This document shows, in pieces, positions 50,251 to 61,812 of a DNA stretch of 64,000 bases (positions within the stretch are counted from its first letter, which is position 1; every line of letters starts with the position of its first letter). The notes under the pieces are model-generated. The model ran no database searches and was not told the origin of the DNA. It saw nothing but the letters and a program-made list of their open reading frames with translations. Origin of the DNA: Chrysaora quinquecirrha (lineage: Eukaryota; Cnidaria; Scyphozoa; Semaeostomeae; Pelagiidae). The translations under genes were made by a program, and so were the position numbers. The stretch is from assembly GCA_014526335.1 (NCBI GenBank), contig JACTAT010000035.1:3788344-3852343 (forward strand), written 5' to 3'.

Positions 50251-50542
50251 ATGCCAATTGCTGCGGATGATAGCATTTACAACACGAAGTGCAAGAGGCC
50301 ACGTAACAGGCAAATCGTGCATACCAATAAAGAGGGATTATTATCCAGTCTACGTGCCAAAAATGGCTAGGTATTTCGTGCCAATAAATACAAATTTAAT
50401 TCTATTCGATGCAAAGTAATTGCTAGCTGAATGATGTATATTTCAAAGCACGAGATATCAAATACACGCAGCCTAAGCTCCAGAGCAAGCAAGAGGAAGG
50501 GGAGACTCTCCCTAAACTACAAAGGTCTATTGCTATTGCATA

Positions 50543-50926
50543 CACTTTTTTTAATAAGCAACCGCTCAATAAGCAACTAGGGCTGAACTGACCTTAACAT
50601 TAAGCAACTTGAGGGCTCAATTGAATTACTGTAAGCAACTAAGAAGTCAAACAACCAAGCTTATTCTCTTTCTTGTTGTTAGGAAATTGTTCGTTCTTGG
50701 GTTTTGAATGTTGAAGTTCGTTAGCTAACGTTTTTCCACTTACTGTCTCCCAAAAGTCGTGTTGTAGGCCTAACAGTTTACGATTTTGACCCGCGAAGTC
50801 AGGGGTGGTTGTTAGGTACAAAATATGTTAAGCAACATTTAAGCAACTTTGAGGGCTGAAATGTCTACAATTTTAAGCAACTTTGAGGGCTGGACAAAAG
50901 TCAAGTTGCTTATTAAAAAAAAAGTG
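50543..50926. mobile_element. Tc1/mariner-type MITE with TA duplication
   Basis: TA-flanked (50541-50542 and 50927-50928). Left end CACTTTTTTTAATAAGCAAC; right end GTTGCTTATT followed by an A run and GTG. Interior subunits AAGCAACTTTGAGGGCTG are repeated. Same family as 43.8 kb and 58.7 kb. Confidence 0.82.
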
Positions 50927-51689
50927 TACCCGAAAAAGGGAGGGGACCGCGTGAAAGAAATCACCTTTTTTAATGGAAAACGCCACTGATCAGGGTCACT
51001 GATTGGTATATAAGCTGTCAATACAAATAACTGTCAGCCAGTCTCGAAAAATTGTCTACAAGATGGGACTAAAAATAAAGAAGCAATGCTTTCCAGCAAG
51101 TTATTTGTCTGATCACCTCTTTCTTTTGGGACAGTTTGTCTTCTGACTAGCCAACTGTAATTGTTGATGTAAAAGTCCATATCACGCCAAAACGGCAGGA
51201 CATCGCCTGTGCCACGAGTGAATATGTAGGATATCTGTAATGTAAAACACTTGCTTTAGTCTACAGTAGTTCATGCCTTTTGCAGTTGGTTGAAGGGGTT
51301 TTCAAATTTGGGGTCATTCTCAAACTCGAAAATCAAAGGGAAGTAGGGAACATCGGGAAACAGGGATCAGGCAGATTCCTTTCTATTCATCCGCTTCACT
51401 GTCAATCTGAAAAATATGACTACAAAACCCAGGGAACAAGGGGATTTTCTAAAGGAACAGAGGAACATGTAGCCCCCCTAAACGACCCTCGTCTTTCTGC
51501 ATTTTTTTTTTTGGTCTTTAGTCATTCATGGCATAGCAGACACTTTTCCACTACTCACTGTTCTCCTACTCCCATCGCATTATTTGAACGTTTCATTCGC
51601 TTGCTACAATCGAAAGATGCGTTTTAAAGGAGAGGAAAGACCCTTGTATTTTAAACCCTTCTTGGAGCCTTGAGCAGAACAACAATTGC

Positions 51690-51995
51690 CCCAGGTACTC
51701 GTCACTCTTCAGCCCAGCAAAACAATCCAAAAATGTCCCTCAAACATCTGAAAATTTCTTGTTAAACATAATGTTTCATACCGTTTGCCCACGTCGTAAA
51801 ATATTGCTCGCCAAACATCTTTTACGTTTGACGTTTGCGTTTTGTGAAGCGTTTGCTTTTGCATCTGAGATAATAGGAGTTTTAAAAAGACTTTTACAGT
51901 TAGCAAATTCTGCTTGTCAAGCAATGTTTTAAAACGTGAAGAAACGGTCAAACATTTCTTGTGAAGCAACTTTCAAACTTTCAAATGTTTAACTA
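51690..51995. repeat. Dispersed MITE-like repeat, ACGTGG/AACGGTCAAACATT family (copy 3)
   Basis: Contains GCCCACGTCGTAAAATATTG, AAACGTGAAGAAACGG and CGGTCAAACATTTC, matching the other copies; diverged. Confidence 0.5.
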
Positions 51996-52460
51996 ACCAG
52001 GGCTTTAAAGAAAGCTTAGGTCGAATTCAAGTTCGACCCCTTGATTTATACGAGTCTTCTTAGATTTATTACCTTCCTCCCACTCTTTCGGCAACAGCTT
52101 CTAACAACAACAACAACAACATACAGCTGTTTCCTCGAAGCAAACAGCAACCTGTTGTTGTGGTTGTTCGGGTAATTGTTGGTTGTTATTTGCGAATAGT
52201 ACGACTCGTGTAATATGTCTAGAGTCTTCTTTGATGTAAAGAAAATTCTGGCTTTCAAACAGGATTTTGCAATAGCGTTGATAATACCCACGTCCCAGTC
52301 TGATCAGTTAGGCCATTCAATTCAATGCACGAAATTCGTGCATCTAAATGAACAATGAAGAGAGCCAAAGCAGAAAAGAAGCTCACGCTCACTTTCATAA
52401 TGTGAAGGAGCATTCAACTTTCAATAATTCCGAAGTTAGTATCAGTTTTAATTGCTAATG

Positions 52461-52750
52461 CCCCGTGCAAACAATATAACATTGTTTGTCGAACATTTAC
52501 ATTTGCTTTTCGAGCAATTTTTGAACTTTGACCACGTCACAAACATTTCTTGAAAAGCAAAAACAATTAGCAGTTGTTGCATGATGCTTTTGAAAAATTG
52601 AAAACATTCTTAGCGTAACGCAAGCAAAAATTGTTTCTGTTTGAAAAGCAGAGTTTTGAAACGTGGCCAAGCCAAACGCTAAACAATTTTCCTTGAAAAG
52701 AAAATTTATGATTTTTGCCAAACAAATCATTTGATGCCCGGTGAAAAGAT
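52461..52750. repeat. Dispersed MITE-like repeat, ACGTGG/AACGGTCAAACATT family (copy 4)
   Basis: Contains GACCACGTCACAAACATT and AAACGTGGCCAAGCC with CAAACATTG-type phrases. Its ends, GCCCCGTGCAAAC and GATGCCCGGTG, are only loosely inverted. Confidence 0.5.
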
Positions 52751-53511
52751 CTATGTAGCTAAATGTCACGCCCCTGAAAATCGAAAATAAAAGACTTTAC
52801 ATCGTAAAAACTGTTTTTATGACAAATTTATATACTGAAAATTTCGTGACTGCCATTAGTTAAGAGTATCCATGGAAATTTTAATGTGTGAACATAATAG
52901 AGTACAATTACATTTATTATTGAAGAAGTTTATAATGACAAACTATGACAAAATTCTGTGAAAGGTATAGGGTATCCATAGATTTGAATTTTTGAACCAA
53001 TATTAGCAGACAAGAGGACTAGCAAAGTCAGAAAGACGTATTCTGTAAAGCAAGATTTTCGCAGCCACAGACTGTTTGTGTTTCGAACTGTTTCACTTTC
53101 CGTATCTTATCATCGTCGCAGCCTCAAGGCTAGAGATCAGTGGACGCGGCAAGGGCAAAACGCCGTCAAATGAACGGCCTTCGGCTACACGTGTGGGCCT
53201 TGCTATCCAGAGGTCATGCATGGGTTTCAGACCTGTCGCCCATTGAATAAACAATGAAATGCCCCGGCTGTCTATTAATGTTTATCAATCGTAGCGGAGC
53301 TCTCAAAGGACACGGTAAATTCTTCAGCTCGTCGTCAAAGAGCGTCTTGTACTATTTGTCCAAAATAACTCATCTGACGCAAGTTGCGAAGACTTCCGAA
53401 GAGCAGAGGACTGATTTCATGATAGCAGCTGGGTTACATTTCGTATCTCGTACAGTTCGATGCATTACAATAGACAAGTGAAGGATCTCATAGCTAAATG
53501 TTCAAGAGAAT

Positions 53512-54417
53512 ATGTGCGGAAGTATAGTTTTCACGTTTATTATACAGTCAATGATATTGTTTGTGTTGCACAATAAAGTTTTTGGTTGCTCACCGCCAGA
53601 GCATCACGCACCAAGATCTTTCCGTGCAAGAGCTCGTGCAGCTGATATTGTCGTTTTTGCAACAGTGGCTGAGAGTCCTGCACAGGTAAGCCATAGAGTC
53701 AGGAAATACTATTCTGCAAAACTAGCTGTGCATTGCATTCTAAAAGGACCTGAGCTTCCAAAGTTCCTTGTTGTATCAGGATTTGGAAATGATGGTGGAG
53801 GATGTTCAACAACCGATGCTGTACAACATAAGTCTTATATTTTCTTGCTAAAAAAGTCATTTGGCAGATATATTCTGCATAAAGTGGACATCGCCCGTGC
53901 TGCAAAGCCAGCCAGAGAGAAATTATTACTGAAACTTTTACCAGATTTTTGGAAAAATGCGCACAAGCCTTACAGCAGCTCGAAGAAAAACAGAAAATAT
54001 AATCATTGCCCGAGTTTTAAGAGAATGAAAAGAATATTACGAAAATCAATGAGGAAGTTCATCAGATCGAAGCCAAAATTGTCTCACAAAAAGCAGCAGC
54101 TAAAGAAATGGTTGAAAAATCAAAGAAAACTAAGAAAAGCTTTGAAGAATGCATTGAAGACCGAACAAATTAGCATTTCTACAACACTGAGCAACAATGT
54201 CGAATCTACTAATCAATTCAAAGCTGATAAATTCGTTAATGGACGGGATTCATTTGGGGTCAAGCAAGAGAGAGGCGGTTTGTTCAAGCGTTCTAACACC
54301 CAAATTGAAACGAACAAAGCTAATTATCGAAAAGCTCTCAACTCTGGGACAGCTTTATCTTCGAATTCAAGGTTGATGTTTTTCGCGTGGTTGTTGATTT
54401 TGCTGATTTGGAGATGA
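53512..54417 (+). CDS. Secreted NTR-like domain protein with basic middle and probable GPI anchor signal, 301 aa
   Basis: A single uninterrupted ORF. Residues 1-25 form a signal peptide (MCGSIVFTFIIQSMILFVLH), with cleavage expected just before Cys26. Residues 26-125 look like a netrin/TIMP-type OB-fold domain: an N-terminal CSPPE, ADIVVFATVAESP, YYSAKLAVHCILKG, LVVSGFGNDGGGC (Cys26, Cys75, Cys98) and SYIFLLKK. Residues 158-217 are extremely basic, mostly Lys and Arg, suggesting heparin, proteoglycan or nucleic-acid binding. The last 14 residues (LMFFAWLLILLIWR) are hydrophobic after a small-residue stretch (SGTALSSNS), as in GPI-anchor signals; a single membrane pass is the alternative. The NTR call rests on pattern memory, not alignment, and no specific orthologue is claimed. 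Whether it is truly intronless or has an upstream non-coding exon is not seen. Confidence 0.75.
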   Translation: MCGSIVFTFIIQSMILFVLHNKVFGCSPPEHHAPRSFRARARAADIVVFATVAESPAQVSHRVRKYYSAKLAVHCILKGPELPKFLVVSGFGNDGGGCSTTDAVQHKSYIFLLKKSFGRYILHKVDIARAAKPAREKLLLKLLPDFWKNAHKPYSSSKKNRKYNHCPSFKRMKRILRKSMRKFIRSKPKLSHKKQQLKKWLKNQRKLRKALKNALKTEQISISTTLSNNVESTNQFKADKFVNGRDSFGVKQERGGLFKRSNTQIETNKANYRKALNSGTALSSNSRLMFFAWLLILLIWR

Positions 54418-55718
54418 AGGTCGTGCTTCACTGCTGGCCCTTGAATCGATCACGCTACTGAAGAAACATGAAGCGAGTGTCAGTGCCAAAAGGTAGAAAT
54501 TCAACCCGAAATTAATATCCTTGAGTCGTACACTTCAACCGTGTTGGATCTTTACGGACTAATTTTACACATCGTAAAATCAAGTGTCAACCGCTCGCGT
54601 TGGTTTGCTGACAAAAAGCCACACAGAACGTCCATATAATTAGCTCTTATACGCTTAGTAACAACAATGACAATTCGAAATCGTTGTTTGTCCCAAGAGA
54701 AATACCCACAGTCCAAGAGACCAGTAATTATCAACAAACAATGTATTCTACACAATGATAAACATTTCTGGATTTAATTTAGACAATGGCTCGTACAGTA
54801 CTAATATTCAAAACCGCGCCAAAATGGTACGGTCAATGTCGCCATAATTGTACGGTAGTAACGAATAACAAGCTACCACGTGATATGAATTATCAATATC
54901 GAATCATGGTAAAGTATTGAAAATATTCAACTTGGTGACTCCAGTCCATTTAGCAGTCCGATGGACAAAATTATATAAGAATCGATCGGCAGATACATAA
55001 AGTATCACACAGGCCTACCGCCAACGGTTTTGTTCTGGCCCCGATTCATATTCTGGGTTGTAAATTAAAGATAAGTGGATGGGGGGTTAAATAAGGTTGC
55101 GGATGGCTACTTGATTCTTCAAGATTTTCTGCAAATGCCAATGCATTTTCTTAGCTACTCATGAACCTACAGTATGTCGACACGCCTGTCAAGTAGAACT
55201 AGAATGTACTTAGGAACCGAACTATCTTGAGCCAAAATTCACTGTTTCGGCTATTCTCTGCATATAGCAACGAGAAAAGCGGCAGACTTTTTCTAAATTA
55301 CAGACTAGTGCCGCTTGCAGTTCTGGGTGTACAGGGAAAAGAATCAAGTCTTTTCATTATTGTATCCCAGCCTCTGAAACCCTGTCTGGATAGAAGCCGT
55401 TGTAGCTTATTAATCAGAGTCTGTATGAATAGAGAGATGTATATATAATTTTCAAATCAATCAAAATAAGGTTTTTTAAATGTGTATGTACCACATGTAT
55501 GTTAGTTATGATTAATTAAACAGTCAGAATTAGTTATGTTGTACTGGCGTAAGTGTACGATTATTTTAAAAAATAAAATTGCTTTCGATGCATCTTACAT
55601 GTGACGTCCTGCCTGACAGAGTATACTCTAGACTTACCAGACATGTCTAAAGCTTCCTGACATTCCATCACGAGTTGGAGGTGATTAACTATGCTAAGAC
55701 TGATGTAATAAGTCTACT

Positions 55719-56065
55719 ATGTCGTCCTCCTTATCATCGTCATCGCTGTCATCACTATTTCACAATCACATCATTGTCATTATCATCATCACCGCAACCA
55801 TTGGCATCATAATCGTAATAATTTCAAGCATAATCATCACTGTTATCATCACTATGTCATCATCAGCATTATCATCATCATCATCATCATCATCAAGACA
55901 ATCATAATCGTAATCATTGGCATCATAATCAATCATTATAAGCATAATCATCATCTTCATCATTATCATCATTAACAGCATCATCAGTTTCAACATATCA
56001 TTACAATTATCGTCATCGTTATCATAAGCATCAAATCAAAGTCATCATCATCGTAATTAATTGCA
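55719..56065. repeat. ATC trinucleotide repeat array
   Basis: Mostly ATC and ATA units, opposite in orientation to the GAT arrays at 18.7, 48.9 and 49.7 kb. The Ser/Ile-rich plus-strand ORF and the Met/Asp-rich minus-strand ORF are its translations. Confidence 0.9.
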
Positions 56066-58745
56066 CCAAAATCAATGTCATGATGAGAAGGTTAAAATAT
56101 GGTAGCTCAAGAACAGAGGGTCAAATAGAGATAGAGCCTTTACTTGGTGAAGTTGATACCCTTTCGCTAAAAAGCAATATTTCTAAAAGTGGGCCAACAG
56201 ATGAAAAGTCATTGTTTCTCTTCATCTTAAAAGGCAACGATATGCCCCAAAGAGTAAAATGTAAAGCCAACATAAAGCTGAGCATAAAACCATAAAGTGA
56301 ACAAAATCTAATGAGTAAAGAGGATCGAGTGTATAAGAATTTCAAGCCCCTTGACGCTCAAGAACACATTTAATCTTTCTGCGACTGAACCACAAAGCTT
56401 TGTCGCAACCTTAGAACTGGTCGCTATAATAAAAATGCTGTAAACATCCTTAATTTCACGCCAATGTGGTTGACGAGATCTACCAACCACAACTTCGATA
56501 AGAGGCACAAGCTGATATAGGTTTCAAAGAATCAGAAATGAAAGTTTAATTTAACTTCACCACCAAATCAAGAAACAAGATTAGATTTTGATGTGAACAA
56601 GAAGTGGTTGGTTGTTTTAGGTTTTAGTTTCAAGTTAAGTCGAGAATTCAATTTAGAAAAGAGTCAATGACGCCGAGACGAGATTCCATGGCTTGGGCCT
56701 CGTTCTGAAAGTAGAGTCAAGTCCCTGCTCATCATTGCTCATGGACGCGAGGGGCAGCTGAATCACTTGAGAAAAGTCTCTGGTGGCAAGTTTTTGGGAG
56801 CAATGGAGAATAGATCTTCCTTGGGAAACCTTTTAGAAAGGAGAAGCAGAGACTAGATTCGTCAATCAAACCAAAAGAAGGGTTTATCGTGGGTTAGAAT
56901 GATTTCCTATGCTTGCAAAGAACAGTGGGGTAGAGGGAGGAAGCATCAAAAATTGTGTTCGTAAACGTGCTTCTTATAGACGGCTATAGGTATAACATTA
57001 TGGAGTAGAACGACACCTGATGAACTTAAGGTGCAGTAGAAGATAAACGATATTAGAGGTGGACAACGGTAATGGCGACCAGAGAGGGTTGAGATGAATG
57101 AAGTGAAGGAGGGGATTAATGGGAGAGAGATTAGGGTGACAGACTGATCCAACGAAGACTCGAAGAAGCAGAGATTATGGAGACAAAATGCCAAAATACC
57201 GCATGACAAGGCGACAAAGAATAAAGAGGGATGTATGAGAAAAACAGCAATATGGATAGTTGGAAGAAAAGAAGGATCAGGGAGAAAAAAGTGCAAGAGA
57301 CAAATGAAGTAAGGAATTTGGCAAAAGAGGGAGATAAAGGAGACTGGTTGAGAAGGGTGATAGAATGAGAACATAAATTGATTTGTAAATTTGGTTGAGA
57401 TGGAACCAAGCTCTCAATGTTCAAAGCTCTAAGGGCTTCAATTCGCTCATCGGTTTATTAACAAACGATGCCACAGCTCTTGCCAAAAGGCCACGTAAAA
57501 AAGCCACTTCAATTCCATCGCGAAGATAAAAACAAGGCATTTCTTGGCCACTCAGTCTGCTTGCTTAGGCCTACGCTTGAAAAAATCTAACAAATAGAAG
57601 GGATGGCGTGATAGAAAAATGATATTATGAAACAAATTATGTAAAAATATGACAGTCGAACCACGTTCTCTAAAGTCCACTTAATGCCTGGAGGACCGTT
57701 TTCACTTAATGACCAAACACTTTAATATCGTTTTACAAAGAATTCAGCTTAAGCGATGAGACGCAGAGACTGGTCATTAAATATTGTATATTTTAAGATA
57801 GAAGACCACGCTGATATGATATTGTATATCATAGTTTGTTCAGCACTTACGTAAAAGAACCTGACCTTTTTTGTTTGGCTGGACTATGGCTGTCTGTCTT
57901 TATGAAAGTGGAGAAGCACATTGGTTACCAGCCAATGACAAAAATCCCAACAAATGAGACAAAGATACCGTGTTGCATCAGATAAAATCGAAACCCATCA
58001 AGGTTCTAATTACGAGATGCGTGCATTGGAGTCTTTGAAGAAACGATTGAGGTAGAATTCATGGGCTACTAGACTAACTACATGAGCCCCAGCAAACGCT
58101 ACTGAACTGAACCGATCGCCACTCAGACTACAACTGCAAAAGCAAAAGCAACTGCAAGAGCTTCAGCGATGCAGAAGACACTTTGCGACAAACCTAGTCC
58201 TCAAACTCACTCAAACGACTCGAAAGACACAAGCTGTTTTACATTTTACGCAACAAGAGTCAGGCTGTTCCAACGCAATTCAACCATAATTCTTAGCCTC
58301 TTAATCAACAATTTTAAAATTAAAAGCAAACGAGGCTACAAGAACATGGTACCAGAAACTGGATGTAGTTCCATTGGCGTCGCTCAAACAATAATCCGCA
58401 CCGAAATCGCAACAAGACGCACCGAAATAGGTTGTGAGTTCTTATACAACCCTTCCCTCCATTTTGCAACGACTGACAACATCACAAGGACATTTGTGCG
58501 GTACAAGACATACATACATTTGTAGATAAATTATCCGAATCAAACAAATCCGATTTAATTTCTGTAAATGCGACACTTTAGTAGTTGATTTGTCGAGGTT
58601 ATGCAATGTTACAGCCACGCATCAGCAACGGAAATTGATCGCGTTAACGCAGGAAAGCAAGACAAATCCAATAAGAGCAAAACCATCATGCGAAATATGT
58701 AACATAACCAAAACAGACATCTCTTTTTACCGACGAAAATGGATA

Positions 58746-59114
58746 CACTTTTTTAATAAGCAACTTGACTTTTGTCCAGCCCTCAAAGTTGCTTAAAATT
58801 TTAGACATTTCAGCCCTCAAAGTTGCTTAAAAGTTGCTTAACCTTTTTCCTAACAACCACCCCTGACTTTGCGGGTCGAAATCGTCAACTGTTAGGCCTA
58901 TAACACGACTTTTGGGAGACAGTAAGAGGAAAAACGTTAGCTTAAGAACTTCAACATGCAAAACAGACAATTTCCTAACAACAAGAAAGCGTATAAGCTT
59001 GGTTGTTTGACTTCTTAGTTGCTTACAGAATTCAATTGAGCCCTCAAGTTGCTTAATGTTAAGGTCATTTCAGCCCTAGTTGCTTATTGAGTGGTTGCTT
59101 ATTAAAAAAAAGTA
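58746..59114. mobile_element. Tc1/mariner-type MITE with TA duplication, opposite orientation
   Basis: TA-flanked (58744-58745 and 59115-59116). Starts CACTTTTTTAATAAGCAACT and carries the same subunits as the 50.5-kb copy (CAGCCCTCAAAGTTGCTTAA, the reverse of that copy's GAGGGCTG series), so it is inserted the other way round. Confidence 0.82.
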
Positions 59115-59608
59115 TACCCATTTAGGAGCCCTACAGAAACAACTTTTATATTGTACTAATATGTGCTATATTGTTTGAATATTTGAATTTGATATTTTTA
59201 AATGAACAAATTAGTGATGTTACACTGGGGTTACACAGGTTAATTCAGATTCAGACAAACAAAGAGAAATTTCAGAGACTGTGCATTAACGAGGCGTATT
59301 CAATATTAACTGTCTCGTATTCTGGGCTTGTGGTGGGCTGACCACTTTTGAAAAAGGAGTGTACAGTACACTCTTATTGTTAAAAGAAACTAAGATCTTT
59401 TCAGTACCCAATTTCGAAATGTTTAGAGAATTTTGGTACTGAAAGTTTCAAGTTGACGTTTTTGTACGCAAATAGACAATGTACCAAAGATAACCAACCC
59501 AACCAGCGATAAAAAAACTCACTTTGTAGGCCTACTGCTTGCAGCAAAATCAACTATAACTTCTCTTCAGAGCTGCATGTTTAACAGTAAGGATGCCATT
59601 GGCAGGAT

Positions 59609-59850
59609 AGGCTAATAGCAGACTTATTACCTGAGTCGCAGTTATCGCTATTGGAACAACAACAACATCAAATAAATTCAATGTGAGCGAAAGTTAGGGA
59701 CTTGGAACAAGTCTAGGCTAATAGTAGACTGATTACCTGAGTCCCAGTTATCGCTCATGAGACCGAGGCTAGCACTAAAAGGAGATCGCTCAAACTGTAG
59801 TTCAATTCAATAGTTAAACTACGACTCGGGTAATCAGTCTAGGCTAATAG
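59609..59850. repeat. Two small inverted-repeat elements in tandem, separated and flanked by AGGCTAATAG
   Basis: The 10-mer AGGCTAATAG occurs exactly at 59609-59618, 59715-59724 and 59841-59850. Between them lie segments of 96 and 116 bp, each beginning near AGACTNATTACCTGAGTC and ending in AAGTCT or ATCAGTCT. Both share GCAGTTATCGCT- or CCAGTTATCGCT-type sequence after the left end. Confidence 0.7.
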
Positions 59851-60706
59851 CACGAGATGGATCTGCAGCAAGAAGACATGGAATGGCAAACCAGAAAGAA
59901 CAAACAAATCAAAGCTTCTGAAAACATGATGACGTCAAAATTACGTCACAGTTTAACGACAACAAAATTCAATTCAATTCAATAAACCAAATGAAAAAAA
60001 TAAGAAGATGGAAACCAACGATAGAAGAGCTCCATTTCTTATAAATAAACTTCTGACAGGTCCTTGGACTTTAGAAACACGTATTTCCACAAGCAACAGC
60101 TAGAATCGACCATTACAGAAAGTTTTCCTAAACAAACAAACTGAAACTGAACAGGCCTAAACAAACTGAAATTACCTTCCCTTGTCACCACTCAATACCA
60201 TTGCCAGTTTAAGAGAAGCGTTTATTACACATATTTCAGTAAATCTGGCGGTGTTGAACTGATTTTTGAGTGTTACTGATGTTCAAATTATCAAAACACA
60301 CAATCCAGACAGGAGTTAATTACAGATATTTCAGTAGCGGCAGTGACAAAAACTCATTCGTGGCCAAGGGACCCTAAGGCAGTTCGCTTCAAAAATTTCG
60401 GTCGGAAGAAGGAAAATGGGCAAATTGGAAAAATTGTTTGTTAGATCATTTTCGAATTAAAGAATATATTGTTTTATAAGAAAGTTTGCCATCCCATTTA
60501 GTACTCACAAATTCAGTACTCAAACTTTCAATACTGAGACTTTCTTTTTAGACCATTTCGATGGTACTTTTGTTATCTTTCAAAAACTGCGCGTGATTGT
60601 AGCTATGTGAAGAAGAATCTTGAGATTGATCCGTCAAAAGATAATAGAAAGGAGAACTTCTCTTTTCTATTTATGTATCTTTGATCTGGCGAACAAAGAC
60701 GTCTGT

Positions 60707-60888
60707 AGACTTATTACACAAGTCTAAGTTATCGCTGCCACCACCTTAAGTTGTTGTTGCGTTGTTGTTGTTGTTGTTGTAGTTGCAAAGAGGCAGCTCA
60801 GACTTGTCGATGTAGCAACTGTTGTTGTTGTTGGTCTAGACTCAGACATAACGAGCGGTAACTGAGACTTAAATGATAACAAGTCTGG
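60707..60888. repeat. Related inverted-repeat element with TTG microsatellites
   Basis: Left end AGACTTATTACACAAGTC then AAGTTATCGCT. The right end is roughly its complement (AGCGGTAACTGAGACTT ... AACAAGTCT). The interior holds two TTG runs (about 60750-60785 and 60820-60833). Related sequence (ACGACTCGTGTAAT) also ends the block near 52.2 kb. Confidence 0.5.
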
Positions 60889-61812
60889 AACTTTAACTTT
60901 CAAATGATAACCACTGCTTTCTTATAAACCTATTTTCATCTTATAAACCTATTTAAGGGTGTAGATTTTTTAACATCGGTTTGTTCGTTGATTACAGAGT
61001 TTGGTCACTGCGCATGCTCAATTTCTAGTTGCACTGATCGCTATCGTGGATTCGGAAATGGAAATCACTATAACTATCTCTGAAACTAGCCTGCCAAGAT
61101 CCGCGAAGTTTACAACCAATCAGAAATGAAGATTTTGAGCTTCGATTAGTGTTCTTGAACTCGATTTAGCTCGAAAATAAAGAATGGAGCTAGCTTTCTG
61201 TTCTAGCGTGCAAGCTGCGGTCAGAGCAGTCACAGACCAAAACTACCACAGTGGCGACCGAACTTTCCAATCGAGCCCTTGTTAGCTTGAAAAAAGTTTC
61301 TCTTTGAATGTTCAAGCAGTTATTCAAGTTCATATTTATACGTTAAACCAGTGATTTTTGAATGGAAAGTGTTTCTAATCAACTTGCCATAGCTGAAGGA
61401 GCTCGTAGAAAAAAAACAATTCACGGTCAATAAGCCTTGACCGGTTGATCAGTGAATCATTTCAAATATTAGCACCAGTTAATCTCTAACTGAATACCGT
61501 GTGCATCATTGTGTCTTGCGCGTGACCGATTTGCAATACACATGTTATCTATTATTCATTCTTCACTGGGTTCCTTTGCAGCAGATAATAAAATTCAACC
61601 GAATAAAAAATCCGTTTTGTCCAAATATTAATCAGTTACAATTCTTAAAGATCGTTCCTTATGTATACGTTATTATTAGTTAAAATCTGGGAAAATGAGT
61701 TAGATTTCAGTTTGATACGGTCATAATTACGCGGACTTGAAAAGCTCAATGCAGCTACCTGACGGAGACAAAAGAAAAATATTATCCGAATCTGCTACAA
61801 GAGGAACACAAA

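Larger units (their letters stand above)
48461..53511. other. Repeat-rich intergenic region
   Basis: No coding exon is recognised. It holds two trinucleotide arrays (48895-49345 and 49740-50250), a Tc1-type MITE (50543-50926) and two copies of the ACGTGG repeat family (51690-51995, 52461-52750). Confidence 0.5.
54418..61812. other. Long intergenic region, repeats only
   Basis: No coding exon is recognised in about 7.4 kb. Visible are a trinucleotide array (55719-56065), a Tc1-type MITE (58746-59114), a tandem pair of small elements (59609-59850), a related element (60707-60888) and TTG microsatellite runs. ORFs near 56.1, 57.0-57.4 and 58.2-58.5 kb have no recognisable features. Confidence 0.5.

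Noticed and set aside
56080..57440. Small ORFs on both strands (up to 142 codons)
   Set aside because: No splice-consistent partners, no family motifs, and overlapping frames in purine-skewed sequence near 57.0-57.4 kb.
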